From NCBI GenBank assembly GCA_900321865.1, contig ONXP01000040.1, forward strand, positions 1-19,117: a DNA stretch of 19,117 bases, given 5' to 3'. This DNA comes from an uncultured Elusimicrobia bacterium. Its GTDB lineage: Bacteria > RUG730. Position 1 is the first letter of the stretch. The number at the start of each line of letters is the position of its first letter. The notes beneath the pieces were generated by a model, which was not told where the DNA came from, did no database searches, and saw only the letters and a list, made by a program, of their open reading frames with translations. Below, in pieces: positions 6,904 through 15,335 of this stretch. The position numbers and the translations under genes are program-made.

Positions 6904-8418
6904 ATGTTAAAAAAATGTAGCTTTGAAGAATTTAAAAAAATTACAATCGAAAATCCAGGTAAAAAAAATATAGTATTATATAAAGAATATCTTTTGGATA
7001 CAATTACACCTCTTGGGGTTCTTTTAAAATTAAAAAATGAAGAAAATATTTTTTTGTTAGAATCTGTCATAAATCATGAAACGCACGGGAGATATTCGTT
7101 TATAGGATTAAATCCTTATGCTATTTGCTACGAGGAAAATAAAAAAGTTTTTTATAAAAATCTTATTATAAAAAATTTAGAAGTTTTAAAAGAAAAAAGT
7201 ATCATTTTGGCTCTTCAAAGAATTTTGAAAGATAAAAATCTAGCTTTTAATAGCGATTTGCCATTTTTGGAAGGTGGGGCGATAGGCTATTTTTCATATC
7301 AATATATCCAGAATTTTGAGCCAAAGTTGCACCTAAATCATTCTGAAGGGCTTGATGCATGTTTTATGCTGACGGATACGATTTTGACCTTTGACAAGAT
7401 GAGAGAAACGATGCTTATTTCGAGCATAGTCAATATAGAAAATTATCCGTCTATAAATGAGGCTTATGAATTGGAAATAAAAAAAATGGATGAGATTTTT
7501 AAAAATATTGTCAAAAAAAATGAAAATTCTAAGCCTTCACAAAAAAAATTTTTTAATAAAGAAAAAGATGAAAAAATAGAATTTAAAAGTGAAATGTCAA
7601 AGGAAGAATTTGAAAAGATTGTCCAAAAAGCGAAAGGGAAAATAGTAGATGGCGAGTGTATTCAGATAGTTCTTAGTCAAAAATTTATAGCAAAGGCAAA
7701 AGTTTCTTCATTTAATCTTTATAGGGCTCTACGGCTTATAAATCCGTCGCCTTATAATTTTTTTATGAAGTTTGACAAAAATGTTTTAATTGGTTCTTCC
7801 CCAGAGGAATTGGTAAAACTAAAAAATGGATCTGCTTCTACTTCTCCTATTGCTGGAACTAGGCCTCGCGGTAAAGATGCAAAAGAAGACGAAATTTTGA
7901 TGAATGAGCTTGTAAACGATAAAAAAGAATTGGCAGAGCATATGATGCTGGTCGACCTAGGCAGAAACGATTTGGGAAAAGTCTCAGAAAAAGGCACTGT
8001 AAAAGTAGAAAAATTGGCATTTATAGAAAAATATTCTCATGTAATGCATATAGTTTCAAATATAAAATCTAAAATGGCAAAAGATAAAAATTGCTTTGAT
8101 TTAATAAAATCTGTTTTTCCAGCTGGAACTCTTTCTGGAGCTCCAAAGATTCGTGCAATAGAAATCATTGACGAATTGGAAAAATCTGCCAGAACTTTTT
8201 ATGGCGGGGCAGTAGGATATTTTAGTTATAGCTATAATTTGGATTTTGCGATAATAATTAGAACTCTTTTTTATGAAAATGAGAAAATTATTATGAGGTC
8301 AGGAGCTGGAATAGTGTATGATTCTGATCCAGAAAAAGAATATTATGAGACAATAAATAAAGCAAAAGCTATTTTTTCTGCTGCATCTTTTGCAAATTCT
8401 GATATTTTTGAGGAATAA
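6904..8418 (+). CDS. trpE: Anthranilate synthase component I
   Basis: Converts chorismate plus ammonia (delivered by TrpG) to anthranilate, the first step of tryptophan synthesis. The N-terminal regulatory motif LLES (residues 51-54) is intact, so feedback inhibition by tryptophan is expected. Chorismate-binding motifs follow: GECIQIVLSQ, GSSPEELVKL, PIAGTRPRG, LVDLGRNDLGKV, SHVMHIVSNI and PAGTLSGAPKIRAIE. Its 504 residues are normal. ATG 6904 has an AAGGA about 11 nt upstream. Only 21 bp separate it from the Nudix gene, leaving no room for a leader peptide or attenuator. trpG begins 2 nt after the stop. Confidence 0.97.
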   Translation: MLKKCSFEEFKKITIENPGKKNIVLYKEYLLDTITPLGVLLKLKNEENIFLLESVINHETHGRYSFIGLNPYAICYEENKKVFYKNLIIKNLEVLKEKSIILALQRILKDKNLAFNSDLPFLEGGAIGYFSYQYIQNFEPKLHLNHSEGLDACFMLTDTILTFDKMRETMLISSIVNIENYPSINEAYELEIKKMDEIFKNIVKKNENSKPSQKKFFNKEKDEKIEFKSEMSKEEFEKIVQKAKGKIVDGECIQIVLSQKFIAKAKVSSFNLYRALRLINPSPYNFFMKFDKNVLIGSSPEELVKLKNGSASTSPIAGTRPRGKDAKEDEILMNELVNDKKELAEHMMLVDLGRNDLGKVSEKGTVKVEKLAFIEKYSHVMHIVSNIKSKMAKDKNCFDLIKSVFPAGTLSGAPKIRAIEIIDELEKSARTFYGGAVGYFSYSYNLDFAIIIRTLFYENEKIIMRSGAGIVYDSDPEKEYYETINKAKAIFSAASFANSDIFEE

Positions 8419-8420
8419 AA

Positions 8421-8987
8421 ATGATAGTTATGATAGATAATTATGATAGTTTTACATACAATTTATATCAGATGTTTTTAATTTTGGGGGAAGATATAAA
8501 AGTTTTTCGAAATGATGAAATAAAAATTAACGAGATAAAAAATCTAAATCCTAAAAAAATAGTCTTGTCCCCAGGACCAGGCAGGCCAGAAAATGCAGGA
8601 ATTATGATGGATGTTATAGATGCATTTTATAAAGATTTGCCGATGCTTGGAATTTGTCTGGGGCATCAGGGAATTTGCCATTATTTTGGCGGAGAAATAG
8701 TTCATGCAAAAAACATTATGCACGGAAAAACTTCCAAAATTCATCACACAGGGAAAGGCATTTTTGAAGGTATAAAAAAGGATTTTGATGCTATGAGATA
8801 TCATTCTTTGGTTTTAAAAAAAGAATCTTTGCCAAAGGATTTGGAAATTACTGCTATTTCTGATGATGGAGAAATAATGGGGATAAGGCATAAAAATTAT
8901 AAAATAACAGGGCTTCAATATCATCCAGAATCTATTTGCACTGAGGAAGGATTAAAACAATTACAAAATTTTTCTAGAGAGGAATAA
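8421..8987 (+). CDS. trpG: Anthranilate synthase component II, glutamine amidotransferase
   Basis: A class I glutamine amidotransferase that supplies ammonia to TrpE. The catalytic triad is visible: Cys79 in GICLGHQGIC and His168/Glu170 in QYHPES. PGPGRPENAG forms the oxyanion region. Length 188 residues. It is a stand-alone subunit, not fused to TrpE or TrpD. PabA is a close paralogue, but the position between trpE and trpD fixes its main role; it could also serve folate synthesis. GAGGAA, 5 nt before the ATG, overlaps the end of trpE, so translation is coupled. Confidence 0.96.
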   Translation: MIVMIDNYDSFTYNLYQMFLILGEDIKVFRNDEIKINEIKNLNPKKIVLSPGPGRPENAGIMMDVIDAFYKDLPMLGICLGHQGICHYFGGEIVHAKNIMHGKTSKIHHTGKGIFEGIKKDFDAMRYHSLVLKKESLPKDLEITAISDDGEIMGIRHKNYKITGLQYHPESICTEEGLKQLQNFSREE

Positions 8988-8990
8988 AAA

Positions 8991-10007
8991 TTGATTAGAG
9001 AGATTTTAAATAGTTTGGTAAATGGAAATAATTTAAAAGAAGAAGAATCTTTAAATATTTTTCTTGAGATAATGAGTGGGAAGATAGACAATATAGAGCT
9101 AAGTTCATTTTTAACTGCAATGAACATAAAAGGCATAACCTCGGAAGAATTAACTGGTGCAGCCAAAGCTATGAAAAAAAATGCATTAAAAATAAAGCCA
9201 TTTGAAAATGCAATAGATATCGTGGGAACTGGTGGCGACGAAAAAGGGACATTCAATATATCAACTGCGAGTGCTTTTATTGTAAGTGGGGCTGGGCTTT
9301 GCGTCGCAAAGCACGGCAATGTTGCCTCTACCTCTAAATGTGGAACGGCAGATGTTTTGTTAGAGTTAGGAGTAAATATAAATGCAGATGTAGACATAGT
9401 GGAAAAATGTATTGAAGAGGTGCATATGGGATTTTTATTTGCCAAAAAATTTCATACATCTATGAAATATGCTGCTTTAGTCAGAAAAACTTTGCCTTTT
9501 AGGACTATTTTTAATCTTTTAGGCCCACTTACTAATCCTTGTGATGTAAAATATAATGTATTGGGAGTTTATGATCAAAGTATTATTCCTCTTTATATAA
9601 AATGCTTAAAATCTTTAGGATCAAAGCATGCTGCAGTTTTTTCCAGTAAAACAGGAGTGGATGAAATTTCTTTAGATTCTATTAGTTATGTTACAGAACT
9701 AATAGATGTAAAAGAAAAAGAATATATTATCGATCCAGAAAAAATTTTTAAGAAAAAATATTCTCTTTCTGATATAAAGGGTAATACTGCAAAGGATAAT
9801 GCAAAAATTTTGCTGAGCATCTTAGATGGGGAACATTCGCCTTATCGAGATGTCGCTTTATTAAATTCTAGTATGGCATTGATTGTTGGAGAAAAAGTTG
9901 ACAATATTTTTGATGGAATAAAACTTGCAGAGGAATCAATAGATTCGGGTAAAGCAAAAAATGTTTTAAATAAACTTATTGAGGTTTCTAATGACAATTT
10001 TAGATGA
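8991..10007 (+). CDS. trpD: Anthranilate phosphoribosyltransferase
   Basis: Transfers phosphoribose from PRPP to anthranilate. The PRPP-binding GTGGD is at residues 79-83. KHGN and the TSKCGTADVLLELGV segment follow, then MKYAALVRKTLPFRTIFNLLGPLTNP-type residues including Arg171. 338 residues, normal. The start is TTG 8991, set by GAGGAA 6 nt upstream; the protein then begins MIREILNSLVNG as expected for the family. One small oddity: after KHGN the usual Arg is Val. The 3' end overlaps trpC by 17 bp. Confidence 0.96.
   Translation: MIREILNSLVNGNNLKEEESLNIFLEIMSGKIDNIELSSFLTAMNIKGITSEELTGAAKAMKKNALKIKPFENAIDIVGTGGDEKGTFNISTASAFIVSGAGLCVAKHGNVASTSKCGTADVLLELGVNINADVDIVEKCIEEVHMGFLFAKKFHTSMKYAALVRKTLPFRTIFNLLGPLTNPCDVKYNVLGVYDQSIIPLYIKCLKSLGSKHAAVFSSKTGVDEISLDSISYVTELIDVKEKEYIIDPEKIFKKKYSLSDIKGNTAKDNAKILLSILDGEHSPYRDVALLNSSMALIVGEKVDNIFDGIKLAEESIDSGKAKNVLNKLIEVSNDNFR
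9981..9984 (+). promoter_or_regulatory. Ribosome binding site that sets the trpC start
   Basis: GAGG lies 6 nt before ATG 9991, inside the end of trpD. It excludes the in-frame TTG at 9979 as the likely start. Confidence 0.65.
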
Positions 10008-10767
10008 TATTTTTTTGAAAAGGAAAAAAGACATAGAGGCTTTATCTAAACTTGAGCCTATAGATTTATTTGAAAATATTTTGGTAGATTTAGAAAAAGA
10101 TGATTCTTTTAGCACTGCTTTCAAAAATAAAACTGAAATAAATATCATCTCAGAAATAAAAAAAGCCAGTCCATCAAAGGGGATAATTAGAGAAAATTTT
10201 AGGCCAATTTGTCTTGCAAGAGATTTAGAAAATTCTGGAGCGAAGGCTATAAGCGTTTTGGTTGAGCCAAGATTTTTTTATGGCAGTGAGGTTTATATTA
10301 GAGCGGTCAAAAGATTCGTAAACATTCCAGTTTTGTATAAAGATTTTATTTCTACGAGGTATGAAATCGCTAGGGCAAAAGTTTTGGGAGCATCAATTGT
10401 GCTTTTGATAGTAAAATTATTGGGCGAAAAAAATTTAAAAGAATTATTAAAGGTTTGTGAGGAATATGGCATTGAGGCTTTGGTCGAAACCCATTCCATT
10501 GACGAAATAAATATAGCTCTGCAAGCTGGAGCAAAAATAATCGGCATAAATTCTAGAAATTTAGAAAATTTTTCTGTAAATATCGATATTTTAGGGAACC
10601 TTATTGAAGCTTTGCCAAAAAATATTATAAAAATTGCAGAAAGCGGAATAAAAACCGTTAGCGATATAAAAAATTTAAAAAATTTTGGGGCAGATGGATT
10701 TTTGATTGGGGAAACTTTTATGAGAGAATCTTTTCCTGGTGAAAAATTAAAAGAATTTTTATGTTAA
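9991..10767 (+). CDS. trpC: Indole-3-glycerol phosphate synthase
   Basis: Closes the ring of CdRP to give indole-3-glycerol phosphate. A TIM barrel of 258 residues from ATG 9991 (MTILDDIFLKRKKDIE). Catalytic signatures in order: SEIKKASPSKG with Glu55/Lys57, VLYKDFI with Lys117, EALVETH, IGINSRNL and IAESGI, matching the Glu, Lys, Lys, Glu, Asn and Glu-Ser set of the family. It is monofunctional, with trpF as a separate gene. Coupled on both sides: a 17-bp overlap with trpD and a 7-bp overlap with trpF. Confidence 0.96.
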   Translation: MTILDDIFLKRKKDIEALSKLEPIDLFENILVDLEKDDSFSTAFKNKTEINIISEIKKASPSKGIIRENFRPICLARDLENSGAKAISVLVEPRFFYGSEVYIRAVKRFVNIPVLYKDFISTRYEIARAKVLGASIVLLIVKLLGEKNLKELLKVCEEYGIEALVETHSIDEINIALQAGAKIIGINSRNLENFSVNIDILGNLIEALPKNIIKIAESGIKTVSDIKNLKNFGADGFLIGETFMRESFPGEKLKEFLC

Positions 10768-11366
10768 AAATATGCGGAATAAACGATTTGGATTTTGCTC
10801 TAAAAGCAGAAGAATATGGAGTGAATTTCCTTGGATTTATTTTTTTTGAAAAAAGCCCAAGGTTTATAAATATAAAAAAAGCTTTTGGTATTATTGATAA
10901 ATTAAAAACTAAAACTAAAAAAGTTGGGGTTTTCGTTGATTTAGATGCAAAAAGCATTTTGGATATAGCAAAAAATCTTTCACTAGATGTTATTCAACTT
11001 CACAATGATTATAGCGAAAAAGACATAAATTTTTTAAAAGATTTTGGGTTTGAAGTTTGGCGAGTTTTATATGAAAAAGTTATAAATTCTAATGTAGATG
11101 GATTTTTGATAGATAAAAAGGCAAAAAATCTTTTTGGCGGAACTGGAAAGGTGAGCGATTGGAATTTGGTAAAAAAAATCAAGGATTTTGATAAAACTAA
11201 AAAAATTATACTGTCTGGAGGGCTTGGCAAAGATAATATAAAAGATGCTTATAAATTAGGGGCAGATATTTTTGATATTAATTCTAGTTTGGAAATTGAA
11301 AAAGGGAAAAAAGAAATAAAATTATTAGAAGAATTTTTTAAAGTTTGGAATGATTTGAAAATTTGA
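10761..11366 (+). CDS. trpF: Phosphoribosylanthranilate isomerase
   Basis: Catalyses the Amadori rearrangement of PRA to CdRP, the step before TrpC. A TIM barrel of 201 residues. The general base Cys5 is in MLKICGI and the general acid Asp118 in GFLIDKK. LFGGTGKVSDW and ILSGGLGKDNI provide the phosphate-binding loops, and DINSSLE takes the place of the usual DVSSGVE. The ATG lies in the ATGTTAA shared with the trpC stop. It is followed by the only larger gap (76 bp) of the trp block, which holds a tandem repeat. Confidence 0.95.
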   Translation: MLKICGINDLDFALKAEEYGVNFLGFIFFEKSPRFINIKKAFGIIDKLKTKTKKVGVFVDLDAKSILDIAKNLSLDVIQLHNDYSEKDINFLKDFGFEVWRVLYEKVINSNVDGFLIDKKAKNLFGGTGKVSDWNLVKKIKDFDKTKKIILSGGLGKDNIKDAYKLGADIFDINSSLEIEKGKKEIKLLEEFFKVWNDLKI

Positions 11367-11370
11367 AAAT

Positions 11371-11405
11371 TAAAAACTAAAAACTAAAAATTAAAAATTA
11401 AAATT
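11371..11405 (+). repeat. Heptanucleotide tandem repeat between trpF and trpB
   Basis: Five consecutive 7-bp units: TAAAAAC twice, TAAAAAT twice, then TAAAATT. The period is exact and starts 4 bp after the trpF stop. A two-unit version of the same motif occurs at the lolD stop codon (about 18394-18408). It contains almost no G/C and no obvious hairpin, so I read it as a simple-sequence repeat rather than a terminator. Confidence 0.75.
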
Positions 11406-11442
11406 TGCAAAATTTAAAGATTCTAAACGAAAAGAGGATTGT

Positions 11443-12624
11443 ATGAAAAAATCGCATTATGGCATTTATGGAGGGCAATATATAGCAGAAAGTTTGATGA
11501 TGCCAATATTAGAATTAGAAGAAGCTTATGATAAATATAAAAATGATAAAAATTTTTTAGAAGAATTAGATTATTATATGAAAAATTATGTAGGTAGGGA
11601 GACCCCTTTAACCTTTGCAAAAAGATTGACGGATTTTCTGAGTGGAGCGAAAATTTATCTAAAAAGAGAAGATTTAAATCACACCGGAGCTCATAAAATC
11701 AATAATGTTTTGGGGCAGGTTCTTTTAGCAAAAAGAATGAATAAAAAAAAGCTGATTGCAGAAACAGGGGCTGGAATGCACGGGGTTGCAGTGGCGACAG
11801 CAGCAGCACTCTTTAATATAGAATGCGAAATATTTATGGGTGAAATCGATGTAAAAAGGCAGAAAGCAAATGTAGATAGAATGAAAATCTTGGGAGCCAA
11901 AATTCATTCCGTTAGCGAAGGGACTAAAACTTTAAAAGATGCTATGAATGAAGCTATGAGATTTTGGACGAATGACCCTAAAAATATTTTTTATGTTATA
12001 GGGACGGCAGCAGGACCATATCCATATCCTATGATGGTGCAAGATTTTCAGAGCATAATTGGGAAAGAAGCAAAAAAACAAATTTTAAGTATTGAAAAAA
12101 AGTTGCCTAATCTTTGTGTTGCATGTGTTGGTGGAGGATCGAATGCTATAGGGTTATTTGATGCATTTTTGGGCGATATGGATGTCAAACTCATAGGAGT
12201 AGAAGCTGGCGGAAAGGGAATAAAAACAGGGGAACATGCAGCATCTATTAATGGTGGAAGGCTGGGAGTTTTGCACGGAGCAAAAACTATGCTACTAGAA
12301 ACTTTTGATGGACAAATTTTGGATACTTATTCTATATCCGCAGGGCTGGACTATCCTGGGGTTGGGCCAGTGCATTGCTATCTAAATGATACAAAAAGGG
12401 TAAAATATGAAATTTGCGACGATGCTGGAGCGATTATGGCATTTGATATTCTGTCTAAACTAGAAGGAATAATTCCAGCATTAGAATCTAGTCATGCTGT
12501 ATTTGTTGCAATGGAAAAAGCAAAATCGATGAAAAAAGACGAAATAATAATTGTCAATTTATCTGGCAGGGGCGATAAAGATCTTGAAACAATTTTAAAA
12601 TATAAGAGTGAACATAATGAATAG
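11443..12624 (+). CDS. trpB: Tryptophan synthase beta chain
   Basis: A PLP enzyme that condenses indole with serine to give tryptophan. The PLP lysine is Lys85 in HTGAHKINN; the catalytic Glu107 is in AETGAG. The phosphate-binding loop GGGSNAIG, the [13 protein letters not shown] segment and the C-terminal SGRGDKD are all present. 393 residues, normal for the TrpB1 type that pairs with TrpA. One deviation: the near-invariant GAGQHG reads GAGMHG. AGAGG lies about 6 nt before ATG 11443. The stop overlaps the trpA start. Confidence 0.97.
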   Translation: MKKSHYGIYGGQYIAESLMMPILELEEAYDKYKNDKNFLEELDYYMKNYVGRETPLTFAKRLTDFLSGAKIYLKREDLNHTGAHKINNVLGQVLLAKRMNKKKLIAETGAGMHGVAVATAAALFNIECEIFMGEIDVKRQKANVDRMKILGAKIHSVSEGTKTLKDAMNEAMRFWTNDPKNIFYVIGTAAGPYPYPMMVQDFQSIIGKEAKKQILSIEKKLPNLCVACVGGGSNAIGLFDAFLGDMDVKLIGVEAGGKGIKTGEHAASINGGRLGVLHGAKTMLLETFDGQILDTYSISAGLDYPGVGPVHCYLNDTKRVKYEICDDAGAIMAFDILSKLEGIIPALESSHAVFVAMEKAKSMKKDEIIIVNLSGRGDKDLETILKYKSEHNE

Positions 12625-13408
12625 AATAATTGATATTTTCAAAAAAAATAAAAGTAAAAATATAGGCACATTCGTAGGGTATATTACATTTGGGGTACAT
12701 AGTATAGATTTTACATTAAAAGCGATAGAAGTTATGTTAAAAAATGGAGTAGATATAATAGAGCTGGGAGTGCCTTTTTCTGATATGGTGGCAGATGGAG
12801 CTATAATTAGACAAGCCTCGCTTATGGCATTATCTAGCAATGTAAATCTTGAAAAAATATTTGATGCGATTGGGATTATCAGGGAAAAATTTCCACAAAA
12901 TCCTTTGGTCGTATTTAGTTATTACAATGTGATTTTTAGTTATGGGTTGGAAAAATTTTTTAAAATGTTAGAAAAATTAGATCTAGATGGAGCCTTGCCA
13001 GTAGATCTCCCTTTGGAAGAGAGAGATGAAATTTTATCCATTATGAAGGGAAAATCTATTTCCTATATTCCTTTGATAGCTCCAACTACGAGTGAAGACA
13101 GAATAAAAAAAATTGTCTCTGGAGTAGAAAACACTTTTATTTATAATATTAATATTAATGGAACGACTGGGGTTAGAGATGATTTACCACTTGATTTAAA
13201 AGATAGATTAAAATTGATTAAAGAAATTGCTGGGGATATCCCGGTAGTCTCTGGGTTTGGCATTCAAAAATATTCACAGGCTAAAACTATTTCTAATTAT
13301 GCAGATGGGTATGTTATAGGGTCGAAAATTATGAAAATTATTTTAGAAGAAGACGAGCCTTTGGTAAAATTAAAAAACTTTGTGAGGCATATAAAGTTTG
13401 GAGAATGA
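12617..13408 (+). CDS. trpA: Tryptophan synthase alpha chain
   Basis: Cleaves indole-3-glycerol phosphate to indole, which is channelled to TrpB. Counted from ATG 12617, the catalytic residues fall at Glu49 ([10 protein letters not shown]) and Asp60 (VADGA), the same numbers as in E. coli. This supports that start over the in-frame GTG 12608. The phosphate site VVSGFGI and GYVIGSKI are present. The usual PFSDP is PFSDM, and the usual RAGVTG loop reads [10 protein letters not shown]. 263 residues, normal. The ATG overlaps the trpB stop by 8 bp, as expected for coupled alpha/beta synthesis. Confidence 0.96.
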   Translation: MNRIIDIFKKNKSKNIGTFVGYITFGVHSIDFTLKAIEVMLKNGVDIIELGVPFSDMVADGAIIRQASLMALSSNVNLEKIFDAIGIIREKFPQNPLVVFSYYNVIFSYGLEKFFKMLEKLDLDGALPVDLPLEERDEILSIMKGKSISYIPLIAPTTSEDRIKKIVSGVENTFIYNININGTTGVRDDLPLDLKDRLKLIKEIAGDIPVVSGFGIQKYSQAKTISNYADGYVIGSKIMKIILEEDEPLVKLKNFVRHIKFGE

Positions 13409-14294
13409 AAACGATAAATTTATAAACGAATTTTTGGAATATTTGAAAATTGAAAGAAATTTATCTACGAATACTATTAAGTCTTATAAATTAGATTTGA
13501 AAAAATATAATGAATTTTTGACAAAAAATAATATTTCTATATTTAAAGTTTCTCACGATGAGATAGTAGATTATCTTTGGCAAAGAAAAGAAGAAAAATC
13601 GCTTTCTAGTAAAACTATAGCGAGGTTTATTGTTTCTATAAAAACTTTTCATCGATTTTTAATATTAGAGGATTATGCTTCGTTTGATCCTACGATAAAT
13701 TTGTTTACTCCAAAATTATATTTTAATTTGCCTGAATATTTGACGATAGACGAAGTAGAAAAATTGATAAATGTTCCAGACCCTAAGAATTTTTTGGGGC
13801 TTCGAAATAAAACTATACTGGAGATGCTTTATTCTACTGGAATGCGAATTTCTGAGCTTATATCTCTGGAGAGAAATAATATTGATATAGAAGAAAATTT
13901 TATAAAATGTAAAGGAAAAGGCAATAAAGAAAGGCTTATTCCTATAACGACAGTTTTAAAAAATTTAATTGTAAATTATGTGGAAAAGGCTAGTATTAAT
14001 CCTAAATATTTAGTTCAGCCGTTTTTGTTTATAAGTAATTGGAATAAAAAATTTACTAGAACAGGAGTTTGGAAAATAATTAAAGCCTGTCAAAAAGAAT
14101 CTGGAATTAAAAAAAATATCACTCCGCATATTTTAAGGCATTCTTTTGCTACACATCTTTTGGAAAGGAATATTGACCTTAGTGTGCTTCAAAGGCTTTT
14201 GGGGCATAGCAATATTACGACGACACAAATTTATACCCATTTGGATAAAACTAGAATAAGAGAAAGTTATAAAAAATATCATCCAAGAGGATAG
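13398..14294 (+). CDS. xerD: Tyrosine recombinase XerD/XerC
   Basis: Site-specific recombinase of the Xer type, which resolves chromosome dimers at dif. It has an N-terminal SAM-like core-binding domain (about residues 5-90: FLEYLKIERNLSTNTIKSY) and a catalytic domain with all active residues: Arg150 (STGMRISEL), Lys174 (KGKGNKERLIP), His244 and Arg247 (HILRHSFATHLL), His270 (LLGHSNI) and the nucleophile Tyr279 (IYTHL). Its 298 residues, with the last four at E. coli XerD positions, favour XerD over XerC. The best start is TTG 13398, overlapping trpA by 11 bp, with GAGG 10 nt upstream; the nearby ATG 13404 is out of frame and stops at once. No transposon or phage genes adjoin it, so it looks like a housekeeping Xer. 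Confidence 0.9.
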   Translation: MENENDKFINEFLEYLKIERNLSTNTIKSYKLDLKKYNEFLTKNNISIFKVSHDEIVDYLWQRKEEKSLSSKTIARFIVSIKTFHRFLILEDYASFDPTINLFTPKLYFNLPEYLTIDEVEKLINVPDPKNFLGLRNKTILEMLYSTGMRISELISLERNNIDIEENFIKCKGKGNKERLIPITTVLKNLIVNYVEKASINPKYLVQPFLFISNWNKKFTRTGVWKIIKACQKESGIKKNITPHILRHSFATHLLERNIDLSVLQRLLGHSNITTTQIYTHLDKTRIRESYKKYHPRG

Positions 14295-14297
14295 TTT

Positions 14298-15332
14298 ATG
14301 GAAAAACTTTTTATAAAAAATTTTTCATTGTTAGAGTTAGAAAAATATTTAATAAATTTTAATATTCCAAAGTTTCATGCCAGCCAAATATTTTTTTGGA
14401 TTTATAAAAAAGGTGTGACAAATTTTTTTGATATGACCAATTTATCCAAAGAAACCAGAGAATTTTTAGATGAAAAATTTGTTTTAAATTCCATCGAAAA
14501 AGAAGAAGCAAAAAAAGCAAACGATAAAACTATTAAATATTTATTTAAACTTTTTGATGGAAATTTTATAGAATCCGTCGTTATTAATCAAAAACATAGA
14601 AAAACTTTATGTATTTCTAGCCAAGTTGGTTGCAAATATGGTTGCAAATTTTGTGCTAGTGGTATGATGAAATTTAAAAGGAATTTAGAAGTTTCAGAAA
14701 TAATTGACCAGATTTTATATGTAAAATTTGAAGAAAAAATAGAAATTGACAATTATGTTTTTATGGGGATGGGCGAGCCTTTTGACAATTATGAAAATGT
14801 AATTTCTGCTATAAAAATTATGAACGATAAAAAGGCTTTGGGGATAGCATCTAGAAGAATTACCGTTTCAACGAACGGCCTTGTAAAACAAATAGAAGAA
14901 TTTAAAAATCTTGATATGCAGGTAAATCTGGCGGTATCACTTCATTCTGCAGATCAAACTATTAGAAAAAGTTTGATGCCAGTAGCTGAAAAATATACAC
15001 TAACTAAGCTTTCTAGGGCTTTAAAAAATTATTTTGAGAAGACAAACAGAATAATTACCCTGGAATATATTATGATAAAAGGAATAAATGATAGTAGAAA
15101 TGATGCACTAAGTTTGGCAGAATTTGCTGCTTTTCATAAAGCTAAAGTCAATCTTATTCCATACAGTAAGACATCTAGCAATAAATATTTTTCTGCTTCG
15201 ACGGATGAAAATATAAACAGATTTTTTAATATTTTAGTTTCAAAAGGGATAAGCACGACGGTCAGAAATTCTAAAGGCAAAGAAATAGAAGCAGCCTGCG
15301 GACAATTGGCAGGGATGAAAACAAACAATTAA
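14298..15332 (+). CDS. rlmN: Dual-specificity 23S rRNA/tRNA adenine-C2 methyltransferase
   Basis: A radical-SAM enzyme that methylates C2 of A2503 in 23S rRNA and A37 of some tRNAs. The 4Fe-4S motif is CKYGCKFC (Cys112, 116, 119). The two additional catalytic cysteines are present: Cys105 (TLCISSQVGC) and Cys334 near the C-terminus (EAACGQLAG), the methyl-carrying position. MGMGEPFDNYENV is the SAM-binding GEP motif. 344 residues, typical. ATG 14298 lies 3 bp after the xerD stop, with GAGG in the preceding codons. Presence of both extra cysteines fits RlmN (or the related Cfr); the genomic setting favours RlmN. Confidence 0.96.
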   Translation: MEKLFIKNFSLLELEKYLINFNIPKFHASQIFFWIYKKGVTNFFDMTNLSKETREFLDEKFVLNSIEKEEAKKANDKTIKYLFKLFDGNFIESVVINQKHRKTLCISSQVGCKYGCKFCASGMMKFKRNLEVSEIIDQILYVKFEEKIEIDNYVFMGMGEPFDNYENVISAIKIMNDKKALGIASRRITVSTNGLVKQIEEFKNLDMQVNLAVSLHSADQTIRKSLMPVAEKYTLTKLSRALKNYFEKTNRIITLEYIMIKGINDSRNDALSLAEFAAFHKAKVNLIPYSKTSSNKYFSASTDENINRFFNILVSKGISTTVRNSKGKEIEAACGQLAGMKTNN

Positions 15333-15335
15333 AAT

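Noticed and set aside
11371-11405. CRISPR-like array between trpF and trpB
   Set aside because: The units are 7 bp and contiguous with no spacers. It is a simple tandem repeat.
13398-14294. Mobile-element or phage integrase
   Set aside because: The length, the residue positions matching E. coli XerD, and tight coupling to trpA and rlmN, with no att repeats or phage genes nearby, favour housekeeping Xer.
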